A DNA stretch of 64,000 bases. It comes from Streptomyces sp. DT2A-34 (GTDB lineage Bacteria > Actinomycetota > Actinomycetes > Streptomycetales > Streptomycetaceae). Position 1 is the first letter of the stretch. Every line of letters starts with the position of its first letter. The stretch covers positions 8,288,001-8,352,000 of the forward strand of contig NZ_JASTWJ010000001.1 of NCBI RefSeq assembly GCF_030499515.1, given 5' to 3'. The translations under genes were made by a program, and so were the position numbers. The notes beneath the pieces are model-generated. The model searched no databases. It saw nothing but the letters and a program-made list of their open reading frames with translations, and was not told the DNA's origin. Positions 1 through 8,463 of this stretch are shown one piece after another.

Positions 1-628
1 CGCCCGCCTCCGTGATCGTCATCTCCACGGCCGTCGGCTCGAAGCCGTTGCAGGGGTTGTTGATCTGGGGGCAGTTGGAGACGAGGACGAGGACGTCGCG
101 CTCGGCGCGCAGCGTCAGGGACAGCCCCGGCGCCGAGATGCCGTCGACGATGCCGAGGGTGCCGTCCTTCTCGACCGGCACGTTCATGTACCAGTTGATG
201 TTGGAGACGAGGTCGCGCTTGCCGAGGCCGTACTCGGCACCCTCGGCGAGGAAGTTGTCCACGCACGCGTGCTGCGCCCAGGTGTGGTGGCCGTACCGGA
301 GCGTGTTCGACTCCTTGGAGCAGGCGCCGCCGAGGGTGTCGTGCCGGCCGACGCCGTCGGCGACGACGGTCATCAGCGGGGTGTGCTCGTTGGACATCAG
401 CACGCTTGACGTGGTGAGGAAGATGCCGCCCTGCGCCTGGATCGTGTCGGGCGCGCTGTAGCGGACGGACGTGTCGTGGGCGTCGTACACGAGGAAGTCG
501 ACGGCCTGGTTGCCGTGCAGGTCGGTGATGGTGAGCGTCTCGCCGGCGCGGACGACGGACGACCAGGGGGCACGGGCCGGAACGACGGTCGTGCTCGTGG
601 TCGTGTTCGTGGTCGTGTTCGTGGTCAT
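1..628 (-). CDS. Urea-carboxylase-associated protein 2 (UAAP2, DUF1989), 3' end cut by window
   Basis: The reading frame starts at an ATG at 628 and is open to the left edge, so the C-terminus is missing. The start overlaps the stop of the upstream DUF1989 gene by 4 bp (ATGA), indicating translational coupling. After a threonine-rich start (repeated TNTT) the protein has DUF1989 features: AGETLTITDLHGNQAVDFLVYD, GRHDTLGGACSKE, NWYMNVPVEKDG and a near-terminal SNCPQINNPCNGFEPT. DUF1989 proteins lie beside urea/guanidine carboxylase and allophanate hydrolase genes. The paired proteins have been described as carboxyguanidine deiminase subunits (CgdAB), which convert carboxyguanidine to allophanate. 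The carboxylase gene would be expected just beyond the left edge. The family is certain; the substrate is inferred. Confidence 0.85.
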   Translation of the reverse strand, partial: MTTNTTTNTTTSTTVVPARAPWSSVVRAGETLTITDLHGNQAVDFLVYDAHDTSVRYSAPDTIQAQGGIFLTTSSVLMSNEHTPLMTVVADGVGRHDTLGGACSKESNTLRYGHHTWAQHACVDNFLAEGAEYGLGKRDLVSNINWYMNVPVEKDGTLGIVDGISAPGLSLTLRAERDVLVLVSNCPQINNPCNGFEPTAVEMTITEAG

Positions 629-1449
629 GCGAGCCCCCTCGCGGCAAGGAATTCGGCGGTGTTGAGGAAGGCGCGGCGGCCCTCGGGGGTGGCATTCCAC
701 AGGGGGTCGTCGGGGCCGGTCGGGGCCGCGCGCCAGGCGAGCACCTCCAGTGGGGTGCTGACGTACTCGGTGCGGGGGTCGGCCGGATGCGGCACGTTGG
801 CGATCAGCACGGTCACGTCCTGCTCGGCGCGCAGGGTCACGCTGCCGCCCGGCCCGGTCGAGCCGGTGAAGCCGAGCGTGCCGTCCTCGCGCACCTCCAC
901 GCCCTGGAAGAAGGACAGGGACGGCGGCAGGTCGCGGGGCTCGAGGCCGTTCTTCGCGGCCGCCAGCTTGAACAGTTCACGGCCGGCGGGGGAGGGGGAC
1001 TGCGCGCTGCCGTCGCCGTAGCGCTCGGTGTTGCGTACGAGGGTGGAGGTGCCGCACAGCGCGTCGTGCCGGCCGGAGGTGTCGGCGACGACGGAGGCGA
1101 GGACGCGGCCCTGGTCGGAGAGCAGGAGTCGGTTCTCGCCGAGGTAGGCGTTCCACTGGACCTTGACCGTGTCGGCGACGTTCAGCCGCTCCCAGGGGCG
1201 GTCGGCCACGTACAGCAGCAGATGCGCGCACGCCTCGCCGCGCAGATCGGTCAGCCGCAGCTGCGCGCCGCGGGCCAGCACCCGGTGCGTGTAGTTGCCG
1301 CCCGCCACCGTCTCGGCCCACACCAGTCGCCCCGCCTCACCGGGCGGCGCCGGCCAGTCCCGGGCCGGTACGACGGGCATGGCCTCGGCCCGGCTCCCCT
1401 CCTGGGCGCGGGCATGGTCACGGGCTCCGTACGTGGTCTCTGTCGCCAT
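625..1449 (-). CDS. Urea-carboxylase-associated protein 1 (UAAP1, DUF1989)
   Basis: First DUF1989 gene of the operon, about 274 residues. The frame could begin at 1488, but the ATG at 1449 has GGAGGT 7 nt upstream and leaves the palindromic operator (1487-1508) outside the gene, so 1449 is chosen. Visible family blocks are LRLTDLRGEACAHLLLY, DTVKVQWNAYLGEN, DTSGRHDALCGTST and SFFQGVEVREDGTLG. With the next gene it probably forms the two-subunit enzyme acting between guanidine (or urea) carboxylase and allophanate hydrolase, in the cytoplasm. Overlap of 4 bp with UAAP2 supports one transcript. Regulation is probably by the divergent TetR protein through the 22-bp palindrome 37 bp upstream. Family call is firm; guanidine versus urea is inference. 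Confidence 0.85.
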   Translation of the reverse strand: MATETTYGARDHARAQEGSRAEAMPVVPARDWPAPPGEAGRLVWAETVAGGNYTHRVLARGAQLRLTDLRGEACAHLLLYVADRPWERLNVADTVKVQWNAYLGENRLLLSDQGRVLASVVADTSGRHDALCGTSTLVRNTERYGDGSAQSPSPAGRELFKLAAAKNGLEPRDLPPSLSFFQGVEVREDGTLGFTGSTGPGGSVTLRAEQDVTVLIANVPHPADPRTEYVSTPLEVLAWRAAPTGPDDPLWNATPEGRRAFLNTAEFLAARGLA

Positions 1450-1486
1450 GCGCGGGACCTCCGCTTCGGTGTCGGCCTCCTGGATC

Positions 1487-1508
1487 ATTTCTGTCGCCCG
1501 ACAGAAAT
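1487..1508. promoter_or_regulatory. Palindromic operator of the DUF1989 operon (putative TetR site)
   Basis: Perfect inverted repeat: ATTTCTGTCG, two-base centre CC, then CGACAGAAAT. It lies between the divergent UAAP1 and TetR genes. Nearly the same 22 bp, with the same flank TTAGGG on one side, occurs at 12962-12983 before the APC permease. The conserved flank on the gene side reads CCCTAATTT and may include a -10 element. Confidence 0.7.
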
Positions 1509-1622
1509 TAGGGGCGGGGTGGGTCGGGAGGATTACCGCAGTGTTGCCGTGCGGTTACCGCGAGTTCGCGAATGGGTGCTCGCGGAGATCGTCGTGCGCC
1601 CCCGTGTGCGAGGATCGAATCC

Positions 1623-2258
1623 ATGGGTACGTCAGGTGAGCCGGGCAGTCGCCGGGTCGGCAGGCCGCGGGCCGCTCAGCGGCTGGACAGCGGTCTGGAG
1701 CCGCGCGCCGAACTCCTCGCGGCCGCCGCCGAGTTGTTCACCACCCGGGGCTATGCCGCCACCACCACCCGCGCCGTCGCCGAGCGTGCGGGCATGCGGC
1801 AGGCGTCCATGTACCACTACGTCTCCGGCAAGGAGGAACTCCTCGCCGAGCTCCTGGAGTCAACGGTCACGCCCTCGCTCGCGTACGCCCGTGAACTCCT
1901 CGCCGACGACTCGACCCCGGCCGGAGGCCGGCTGTGGGAGCTGTGCCGGGCGGATGTGGAGCTGCTCTGCGGCGGCCCGCACAACCTCGGCGGGCTGTAT
2001 CTGCTGCCCGAGGTGCGCGCCGAACGCTTCGCCGGCTTCCACGCCGTGCGCGCCGAACTCAAGGACGCCTACCGCCAGTTGCTCGCCGCCACGCCCGCGG
2101 GCGGCGCACTCGCCAAGAGCGAGCTGGAACTGCGTACGGATCTGCTCTTCGGTCTGATCGAGGGTGTCATCCTCGTCCACCGCTCCGACCCGGAGCGCCC
2201 GGTGTCGGTGTTCGCCGAGGCCACGGCCGACGCGGCGCTGCGTATCGCGGGGATCTGA
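1623..2258 (+). CDS. TetR-family transcriptional regulator
   Basis: About 211 residues, starting at the ATG at 1623; a longer frame from 1572 has no better support. The N-terminal helix-turn-helix is clear: ELLAAAAELFTTRGYAATTTRAVAERAGMRQASMYHYVSGKEELL (roughly residues 29-75). The C-terminal half is the variable ligand-binding domain. It is divergent from the DUF1989 operon, with the palindrome 1487-1508 between them, so it most likely represses that operon and itself. The second copy of the palindrome suggests it also controls the permease ending at 12928. The ligand is not readable; guanidine, urea or allophanate are candidates from context. Confidence 0.85.
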   Translation: MGTSGEPGSRRVGRPRAAQRLDSGLEPRAELLAAAAELFTTRGYAATTTRAVAERAGMRQASMYHYVSGKEELLAELLESTVTPSLAYARELLADDSTPAGGRLWELCRADVELLCGGPHNLGGLYLLPEVRAERFAGFHAVRAELKDAYRQLLAATPAGGALAKSELELRTDLLFGLIEGVILVHRSDPERPVSVFAEATADAALRIAGI

Positions 2259-2625
2259 GGGGGTCGGCCGCAGGTCTGAGGGGGCGGCCGAAGCGGCGCC
2301 AACCCCTGTCGGTGGTTCGTCGAAACCTGGTGTCTCACTCGTCACGGTGAGTGTTCTTCGCACGTCCGAACGCGATTACGGGCCGTGTTCGAATATGAGC
2401 TTAGCGTATAAAAGAGCCGAGCGTACTCCTGTCACACGCGTCATTTCAGGCGCTTGCTGAATATGACACGGCGGTGATCCTGTCGGACTAAGCTCGCCCG
2501 CAGCGCACCGAGTTGAGGTGTAATCGTGCGCTTGTTCCCAATCATGCAGAAGATTCCGACATACCCATGACATTCCCCCTTGCAAGCTCCCCCTACACCC
2601 ACCCGATTCATTTCAGAGGGCCCAC
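2259..2625. other. Intergenic region upstream of the rar conservon
   Basis: 367 bp without a convincing gene. It is much more AT-rich than its surroundings around 2380-2470. It contains TATAAA at about 2406 and an imperfect inverted repeat, GTCATTTCAG versus CTGAATATGAC, at about 2440-2465. It probably holds the rarA promoter and regulatory sites; no specific operator could be assigned. Confidence 0.4.
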
Positions 2626-4218
2626 ATGGTGAGCGTTCAATCCCCGCCCAGTCGGCGTGAACTCCCGTACGCGCGCGTGCTTTTGCTGCCGGTCATAGTG
2701 ATGGCCGCGGCGACCGGAGCCGCCGTCGCCGTGGTGGCGGAACCGGCCCGGACGGCCGTCGGCGTGTGCGGTGCCGTGGCCTTGTTGCTGGTGCTGGCGT
2801 CCGCGGCCGAAGCGGTGCGCCGCGGCCGCGCTCTGCGGGAGGCGCGGGCCGAGCACGCCCGTCACACCGCGTATCTGGAACGGCGCGTCGCCGCCCACGA
2901 CGCGGAGATGGTCCGCCTCGCCACGGAGATCACGCCCGCTGCGATCCACCGGCTGCGCTGTGGCGCTTCACCCTATGAGGTGATGCGCGACCTCGCCGAG
3001 ATCGACCCGTCCTATGCCCAACTCCCACCGGTGCAGCTCGAGTTCGTGAGGGCGATGGTCGACATCATCGACCACGAGGAAGCCATCCGCGACTCCGCCC
3101 AGCGCTCCTTCGTCAACATCGCCCGCCGCGTCCAGGCGATCGTCCACCAACAGGCCGTGGAACTCAGGGAGATGGAGGAGGACCACGGCCGCAACCCCGA
3201 GGTCTTCGACGACCTGCTGCGCATCGACCACGGCACCATGCTGATCGGCCGCCTCGCCGACTCCATCTCCGTGCTCGGCGGCGGCCGCCCCGGCCGCCAG
3301 TGGCCCGAACCCGTACCGCTGTACAGCGTGCTGCGCGGCGCCATGTCCCGCATCCTGGAGTACCGCCGCATCAGCCTGGACTCCATCGTCAAGGTCAACA
3401 TCGCCGGCATCTCCGTCGAGCCGATCATCCACGCCGCGGCCGAACTCCTCGACAACGCCACGCGCTACTCGCCGCCGCAGACCAAGGTCCACGTCACCGC
3501 CACCGAGGTGCAGACCGGTGTCGCGATCGAGATCGAGGACGCCGGCGTCAGCCTCAGCGAGGAGGCCCGCGCCCGGGTCGAGGGCATGCTCGAACGCGCC
3601 AAGCAGGGCACCGACCTCCAGGACCTCGGCGAATCCCCGCGCCTGGGCCTGGCTGTCGTAGGCCGCCTCTGCACGGCCTTCAACATGCAGGTCTCGCTGC
3701 GTTCCTCCGCCTACGGCGGCGTCCGCGCCGTGCTCGTGGTGCCGCGCGAGATGATGACCACCGACCCCGCGCCCGGACTCGCCCACGGCATCGGCGCCGG
3801 GTCGGCGCCCAAGGCCGAGGGCCCCGATGTGATCGAAGGCCCCAAGCGCGCCCCCAAGAAGCGGCGCCCCACCAGCCCGAAGCTCCCCGCCGCGGTCTCC
3901 CTGTCGGACGACGTCCCCGTCGTCACCGAGTGGACCGCGGGCGGGCTGCCCCAGCGTCGCAGCCGGGTCAAGACCCCGCTCAGCAAGCGGATCGCCGAGC
4001 AGGCGGCCATCGAGCAGGCCGAACGGGAGGGCCGGCCGACCATCTGGTCGACCCGCAAGCCCGAGCCCGACCCCGAGCCGGCGGCGGACGAGCCCGCCCC
4101 CGGTGCCTGGGTCGAGGCGTTCTGGAACGGACTCAAGGACGGTCCGGACCCGCTCACACTCAAACCGCGAACCCAACCGGCCCGCCCCGAGGCCGACGAG
4201 GAGGGGGACCTCAAGTGA
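2626..4218 (+). CDS. rarA: Conservon sensor-like ATPase CvnA/RarA
   Basis: First gene of the conservon, 530 residues. Two hydrophobic segments lie at about residues 17-60 (LLLPVIVMAAATGAAVAVV and GAVALLLVLASAAEAV). A cytoplasmic region carries a histidine-kinase-type ATPase: N box AAELLDNATRYS near residue 273, G1 box IEIEDAG, and LGLAVVGRL. A clear phospho-acceptor H box is not obvious, as in nitrate-sensor-like CvnA proteins. The C-terminal 150 residues are charged and proline-rich. CvnA proteins form a membrane complex with CvnB, CvnC and the GTPase CvnD, and Rar conservons restrain aerial development. The stop overlaps the GTG of the next gene. The assignment to rar (cvn9) rests on gene order and the adjoining P450. 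Confidence 0.85.
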   Translation: MVSVQSPPSRRELPYARVLLLPVIVMAAATGAAVAVVAEPARTAVGVCGAVALLLVLASAAEAVRRGRALREARAEHARHTAYLERRVAAHDAEMVRLATEITPAAIHRLRCGASPYEVMRDLAEIDPSYAQLPPVQLEFVRAMVDIIDHEEAIRDSAQRSFVNIARRVQAIVHQQAVELREMEEDHGRNPEVFDDLLRIDHGTMLIGRLADSISVLGGGRPGRQWPEPVPLYSVLRGAMSRILEYRRISLDSIVKVNIAGISVEPIIHAAAELLDNATRYSPPQTKVHVTATEVQTGVAIEIEDAGVSLSEEARARVEGMLERAKQGTDLQDLGESPRLGLAVVGRLCTAFNMQVSLRSSAYGGVRAVLVVPREMMTTDPAPGLAHGIGAGSAPKAEGPDVIEGPKRAPKKRRPTSPKLPAAVSLSDDVPVVTEWTAGGLPQRRSRVKTPLSKRIAEQAAIEQAEREGRPTIWSTRKPEPDPEPAADEPAPGAWVEAFWNGLKDGPDPLTLKPRTQPARPEADEEGDLK

Positions 4219-4622
4219 TTCAGCAGCGCGCGAACTTCGACTGGATGCTCAAGGAGCTCCACGACGGCGTACCGGGCATCCAGATGATCGTGGTGCTCTC
4301 CGCCGACGGACTGCGCATCGCCCGTTACGGCGGCGACCCGGACACCGCCGACCGCGTCGCCGCGGCCTGCGCCGGCCTGCAGAGCCTGGCCAGCGCCGTC
4401 GCCTCGGAGATCCCGAAGAGCGACGGCAAGATGAAGATGGTCCTGATCGAGATCAACGGCGGCTACTTCTACCTGATGGCCGCCGGCGCCAACGCCTATC
4501 TCGCGGTGCTCTCCGACACGTTCGCCGAACCGGGCCGGATGAGCAACCGCATGACCGACCTGGTCGCCCGCATCGGCGCCCATCTCACCAGTCCGCCCCG
4601 GCGCAACGGGCAGACCGTATGA
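4215..4622 (+). CDS. rarB: Roadblock/LC7 domain protein CvnB/RarB
   Basis: 135-residue roadblock/LC7 protein starting at GTG 4215, which overlaps the rarA stop (GTGA). It begins NFDWMLKELHDGVPGIQMIVVLSADGLRIAR and contains DRVAAACAGLQSLASAVASEIPKSDGKMKMVLIEINGGYFYLMAAG, typical of this family. By homology with MglB-type proteins it should modulate the GTPase encoded two genes downstream and bind CvnA at the membrane. It overlaps the next gene by 4 bp (ATGA). Length and sequence are standard for CvnB. Confidence 0.92.
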   Translation: MIQQRANFDWMLKELHDGVPGIQMIVVLSADGLRIARYGGDPDTADRVAAACAGLQSLASAVASEIPKSDGKMKMVLIEINGGYFYLMAAGANAYLAVLSDTFAEPGRMSNRMTDLVARIGAHLTSPPRRNGQTV

Positions 4623-5026
4623 CTCCTCCGCAACGCCAGCGGCGATCCCCCAAGGAACAACCGCCTCCACCACCGCCGCCCGCCAAGACCGGGAAGCAGA
4701 AGAACCCGGAACGGCTCTTCGTGGTGGCCGGCCCGGACGGCGGCGAGCGCGACGGGGACCTCGACCTGGTCACCTTAATCGTGGCGCGCGCCGACCCGCC
4801 GCCCTCCGCCCCGCCGGAACAATCGGCGCTGCTCCGGCTCTGTACCGCCCCTCTGTCCGTGGCCGAGCTCTCGGCCTATCTCAACCTGCCGTTCAGCATG
4901 ATGACGGTCGTGCTCACCGACATGCTGACGGCCGGACTGGTGACGGCGCGCGCCCCGATCGTGCGCCAGGCCGTCGCCGACCGTTCAATTCTCGAAGCGG
5001 TGATGCATGGACTTCAAAGGCTCTGA
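4619..5026 (+). CDS. rarC: DUF742 protein CvnC/RarC
   Basis: 135 residues. Start is ATG 4619 inside the rarB stop. The N-terminal 30 residues are basic with a proline run (PPPPPPP). The DUF742 domain follows: PERLFVVAGPDG, LDLVTLIVARADPPP, LLRLCTAPLSVAELSAYLNLPFSMMTVVLTDMLTAGLVTARAP. The second half resembles a winged-helix fold, which the family is thought to use for contacts within the Cvn complex. It overlaps rarD by 20 bp. It always travels with CvnA, B and D, so the assignment is secure although its mechanism is unknown. Confidence 0.92.
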   Translation: MTPPQRQRRSPKEQPPPPPPPAKTGKQKNPERLFVVAGPDGGERDGDLDLVTLIVARADPPPSAPPEQSALLRLCTAPLSVAELSAYLNLPFSMMTVVLTDMLTAGLVTARAPIVRQAVADRSILEAVMHGLQRL

Positions 5027-5627
5027 CATCATCCCCGGTCCACGGACCGAGGACCAGCTGCCGCACACGGCCGAAGCCGCGGTCAAGATCGTGATCGTGG
5101 GCGGCTTCGGCGTCGGCAAGACGACCATGGTCGGTGCGGTCAGCGAGATCAAGCCACTGACCACCGAAGAGACCATGACGCAGGCAGGCATCGGCGTCGA
5201 CGACAACTACGGCTCGGACACCAAGACGGCCACCACCGTCGCGATGGACTTCGGCCGCATCAGCATCACCGAACAACTGGTGCTGTACCTCTTCGGCACG
5301 CCCGGCCAGGAACGCTTCTGGTTCCTGTGGAACGGGTTGTTCGAGGGCGCGCTGGGCGCGATCGTGCTGGTCGACACCCGCCGTCTCGAGGTCAGCTTCG
5401 ACGTCATAGGGCGACTGGAGGAGTGCGGCGTGCCCTTCGTGGTGGCCGTCAACACCTTCCCGGACGCTCCCCGTTACCCCGTCTCCGAACTCCGTACGGC
5501 ACTCGACCTGCCCGAGGAGATCCCGATCGTCGAGTGTGACGTCCGCCGCCGGGCCTCCAGCCGCGACGTCCTGATGACCCTGATGCACTTCCTGCACGCG
5601 CTGGCCACGGCGAAGGCTCCGGCGTAA
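5007..5627 (+). CDS. rarD: Conservon GTPase CvnD/RarD
   Basis: 206-residue MglA/Ras-like small GTPase. The P-loop GGFGVGKT lies at residues 32-39, FGTPGQERF marks the switch II region, and VNTF stands where Ras proteins have NKxD. It begins within rarC (20-bp overlap). GTP/GDP switching is expected to be controlled by RarB and RarA. In Streptomyces such GTPases affect the timing of aerial growth and antibiotic production. The family call is firm from the motifs; the regulatory target is unknown. Confidence 0.93.
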   Translation: MDFKGSDIIPGPRTEDQLPHTAEAAVKIVIVGGFGVGKTTMVGAVSEIKPLTTEETMTQAGIGVDDNYGSDTKTATTVAMDFGRISITEQLVLYLFGTPGQERFWFLWNGLFEGALGAIVLVDTRRLEVSFDVIGRLEECGVPFVVAVNTFPDAPRYPVSELRTALDLPEEIPIVECDVRRRASSRDVLMTLMHFLHALATAKAPA

Positions 5628-5652
5628 GGCACGCACACCCCGCGCACACCTC

Positions 5653-5695
5653 CTCCCCCGGTCCCGGCTTCGCCGAACCGCCCGGACCGGGGGAG
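5653..5695 (+). terminator. Hairpin between rarD and the P450 gene
   Basis: Perfect 12-bp stem, CTCCCCCGGTCC with GGACCGGGGGAG, around a 19-nt loop in the 116-bp gap after rarD. There is no T run. It may be a partial terminator or an mRNA-stability element that lowers P450 expression relative to rarABCD. Confidence 0.5.
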
Positions 5696-5743
5696 CCCTT
5701 CACCTCTGCACACCGGAACCACTTCAGCTTCGGAGCGACCATC

Positions 5744-7219
5744 GTGACGCCTGAATCTCTCTTCCCGACCGGTACGGACGAGCCCATGGCCTCCCCGCCC
5801 CCCGGCTGCCCCGCGCACGGCATCGGCCCCGGCGGGCTGCGCCGGCTGTACGGCCCCGAGGCGGAGGACCTGGGAGCCGTGTACGAGAAGCTCCGTGCCG
5901 AGCACGGCCCGGTGGCTCCGGCGCTGCTGCACGACGATGTGCCGATCTGGGTGGTGCTCGGCCACAGCGAGAACCTGCACATGGTGCGCACTCCCTCGCA
6001 GTACTGCCGTGATACCCGGCAGTGGGCCGCCCTGCAGGACGGCACGGTCAAGCCCGACCATCCGCTCATGCCGCACTTCGCCTGGCAGCCCATCTGCAGT
6101 CATGCCGAGGGCGACGGGCATCTGCGGCTGCGCGGTGCGGTCAATGGCGCCATGTCGACCATCGACCACCGGGGTATCCGCCGCTACATCAACCGCGCGA
6201 CCCAGCACCTCGTCAACCAGTTCTGCGAGGAGGGCAGGGCCGAGCTGGTCAGCCAGTTCGCCGAGCACCTGCCGATGGTGGTGATGTGTGAGATCCTCGG
6301 CATGCCCGAGGAGTACAACGACCAGATCGTGCAGGCCGCTCGCGACATGCCCAAGGGCACCGAGACCGCGATCGCCAGCAACGCGTACCTCATGGACGTC
6401 CTGATGCGGCTCACCGCCCGCCGCCGGACCGAACCCAAGGACGACTTCACCAGCCATCTGATCAACCACCCGGCGCGGCTCACCGACGACGAGGTCGGCC
6501 AGCACCTGCGCATCATCCTGGTCGCCGCGTATGAGGCCACCGCCAACCTGATCGCCAACGTCCTGCGGGTGGTACTCACCGACCCGCGGTTCCGTGCCCA
6601 GCTCAGCGGCGGCCAGATGACGGTGCCCGAGGCGGTCGAGCAGTCCCTGTGGGACGAGCCGCCGTTCAGTACCGTCCTTCCCTACATCGCCAAGCAGGAC
6701 ACCGAGCTGGGCGGCCAGCGCATTCGCAAGAACGACGGCCTCGTCCTCGGCATCGCGCCGGGCAACGTCGACCCGCGCGTTCGGCCCGACCTCAATGCCA
6801 ACATGCAGGGCAACCGCTCCCACCTCGCCTTCGGCGGCGGCCCCCACGAGTGCCCGGGTCAGGACATCGGCCGCGCCATCGCCGAGGTCGGCGTCGACGC
6901 GCTGCTGACCCGCCTGCCTGACGTCCAACTCTCCTGCGAGGAGGACGAGCTGTGCTGGCGGGCGTCCATCTCGAACCGGCACCTGGTGGAACTGCCGGTG
7001 AAGTTCGCGCCCAAACCCCAGCAGGACGTCATGGCGCGGCCCGCGCATCCGATGGCCTCGCAGCGTCCCGGTAACTGGCCGGTCAGCCCGCCACAGCCGC
7101 AGTCGGCGACTCCGGAGCCTGCCACTCCGTCCACGGCTCCGACGCCGACGCCGACACCCGAACCGGCTGGTCGCCCGGGCGTGTTCCGGCGCCTCCTGCG
7201 CTGGTGGCGCGGCGACTGA
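5744..7219 (+). CDS. rarE: Conservon cytochrome P450 (CYP157-like, no ExxR motif)
   Basis: 491 residues, GTG start at 5744. Heme-binding loop FGGGPHECPGQD with cysteine ligand at about residue 370. The I-helix reads AAYEAT. At the K-helix, where P450s carry ExxR, the sequence is EQSLW (residues 299-303), so the usual Glu/Arg pair is missing. CYP157C1 of S. coelicolor is known for exactly this feature. The last 60 residues are a proline/threonine-rich tail ending in basic and aromatic residues (FRRLLRWWRGD), possibly for membrane or partner contact. P450s are the fifth member of several conservons. The redox substrate is unknown, and no ferredoxin gene lies nearby. Confidence 0.88.
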   Translation: MTPESLFPTGTDEPMASPPPGCPAHGIGPGGLRRLYGPEAEDLGAVYEKLRAEHGPVAPALLHDDVPIWVVLGHSENLHMVRTPSQYCRDTRQWAALQDGTVKPDHPLMPHFAWQPICSHAEGDGHLRLRGAVNGAMSTIDHRGIRRYINRATQHLVNQFCEEGRAELVSQFAEHLPMVVMCEILGMPEEYNDQIVQAARDMPKGTETAIASNAYLMDVLMRLTARRRTEPKDDFTSHLINHPARLTDDEVGQHLRIILVAAYEATANLIANVLRVVLTDPRFRAQLSGGQMTVPEAVEQSLWDEPPFSTVLPYIAKQDTELGGQRIRKNDGLVLGIAPGNVDPRVRPDLNANMQGNRSHLAFGGGPHECPGQDIGRAIAEVGVDALLTRLPDVQLSCEEDELCWRASISNRHLVELPVKFAPKPQQDVMARPAHPMASQRPGNWPVSPPQPQSATPEPATPSTAPTPTPTPEPAGRPGVFRRLLRWWRGD

Positions 7220-7238
7220 GCCGACCCGGCCCTCGGGG

Positions 7239-8180
7239 CTACCTCGCCCACTCCTCGTACGACGACCAGGCCCGCAGTACGCGCGGGCTGACGAACCGGT
7301 GCTCCCTCCCCGTGACCGGATCGGTGAACTCCAGGACGCGCGCCAGCAGTTGGAGCGGTTGCCGGAAGTCACCGGCCGGCACGGGGTCGGTCACCACCGG
7401 ATAGAGGGGATCGCCGAAGATCGGCACCCCCAAGGCGCTCATGTGCACCCTCAGCTGGTGCGTCTGCCCGGTACTCGGTGTCAGCCGGTACCGGGCACGC
7501 TCGTCCCGGTGTTCCAGCAACTCGATCCGGCTGACGGCGTTGGGCTCACCCTCGACCTCGTGGGCCGCGAGGATCCCGCGCTCCTTGACGATCCGGCTGC
7601 GCACGGTGCGTGGCAGGTCCAGTGCGGGGTCGTACCGGGCCACCGCCTCGTACTCCTTCGCCACCCGCTTGTCGCGGAACAGAGTCTGGTACGCGCCGCG
7701 CTCTTCCGGTCGCACGGTGAACAGCACCAGCCCGGCCGTCAGCCGGTCCAGCCGGTGCGCCGCGCTCAGCGTCGGGACGCCCAGCTCCCGCCGCAGCCGC
7801 GCCAGGGCCGTCTCGGCGACATGGCTGCCGCGTGGCGTGGTCGCCAGGAAGTGGGGCTTGTCGGCCACCACCACGTGCTCGTCCTGGTAGACGACGTCGA
7901 CCGCGAACGGCACCCGCTCCTCGTCGGGCAGCTCACGGTGGAACCACACGTACATCCCCGGCGCGTACGCCATGTCCCGCCGCACCGGACGCCCGGCGAC
8001 GTCCACGATCTGCCCCGCGTCGAGCATCGCGTCGATCACCCCGGCCCCGGCCGCGAGCCGCGCCACGAGATGATCCCGCACGGTCGCCCACGCGTCCCCG
8101 GCCGGCAATCGCACGCGCACCGGATCGACCCCGTCGCGCTGCGGCAGGGGAGAGGGCGGGGGTGGCGTACGGCGTCTCAT
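7239..8180 (-). CDS. RluA-family pseudouridine synthase
   Basis: 313 residues from the ATG at 8180; the frame is open further upstream, but that extension is arginine-rich and unlike the family. Core blocks: PFAVDVVYQDEHVVVADKPHFLATTPRG, the catalytic motif HRLDRLTAG (aspartate near residue 147), RVAKEYEAVAR, TGQTHQLRVHMSALGVPIFGDPLYP. It isomerises uridine to pseudouridine in rRNA or tRNA; the target site cannot be told from sequence. The N-terminal region is a poor S4 match. It is convergent with the P450 gene, 19 bp apart. Confidence 0.85.
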   Translation of the reverse strand: MRRRTPPPPSPLPQRDGVDPVRVRLPAGDAWATVRDHLVARLAAGAGVIDAMLDAGQIVDVAGRPVRRDMAYAPGMYVWFHRELPDEERVPFAVDVVYQDEHVVVADKPHFLATTPRGSHVAETALARLRRELGVPTLSAAHRLDRLTAGLVLFTVRPEERGAYQTLFRDKRVAKEYEAVARYDPALDLPRTVRSRIVKERGILAAHEVEGEPNAVSRIELLEHRDERARYRLTPSTGQTHQLRVHMSALGVPIFGDPLYPVVTDPVPAGDFRQPLQLLARVLEFTDPVTGREHRFVSPRVLRAWSSYEEWAR

Positions 8181-8389
8181 CGGGACCAAGCCTACGAGTG
8201 GTGACTGACAGCGAGGGGATGAGGCGGGGCACCCGGACGAGCGCAGTCGGGGCGGCTCGAGGACAGGGCGTAGCCGCACGCGCCACGGCGGCCCTCAGCG
8301 GCCCCCGCTGGGGAGCCGGGCGGGGCGCTGCAGGTGGTCATCGGGCAGGAGTGCGCTTCCAGCGCTTGAAGCGTCGGTCACCGCCCGGA

Positions 8390-8444
8390 CTGTCTTGTGG
8401 GACGGTGCACGGCGGTCAGTCGTCTGCACCGTCCCACGAAACAG
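8390..8444 (-). terminator. Hairpin downstream of the terpene synthase gene
   Basis: Inverted repeat with a perfect 13-bp core (GTGGGACGGTGCA / TGCACCGTCCCAC) that extends to 20 bp with two mismatches, loop 15 nt. It lies 20 bp after the terpene synthase stop codon and probably ends that transcript. Confidence 0.55.
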
Positions 8445-8463
8445 CGTTTCTCTGGGCGGGACA

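Noticed and set aside
1450..1488. UAAP1 start at 1488
   Set aside because: Would place the start codon inside the operator; ATG 1449 has GGAGGT at ideal spacing.
1572..1622. Longer TetR start at 1572
   Set aside because: Adds an Arg/Cys-rich stretch unlike TetR proteins; ATG 1623 gives the normal N-terminus.
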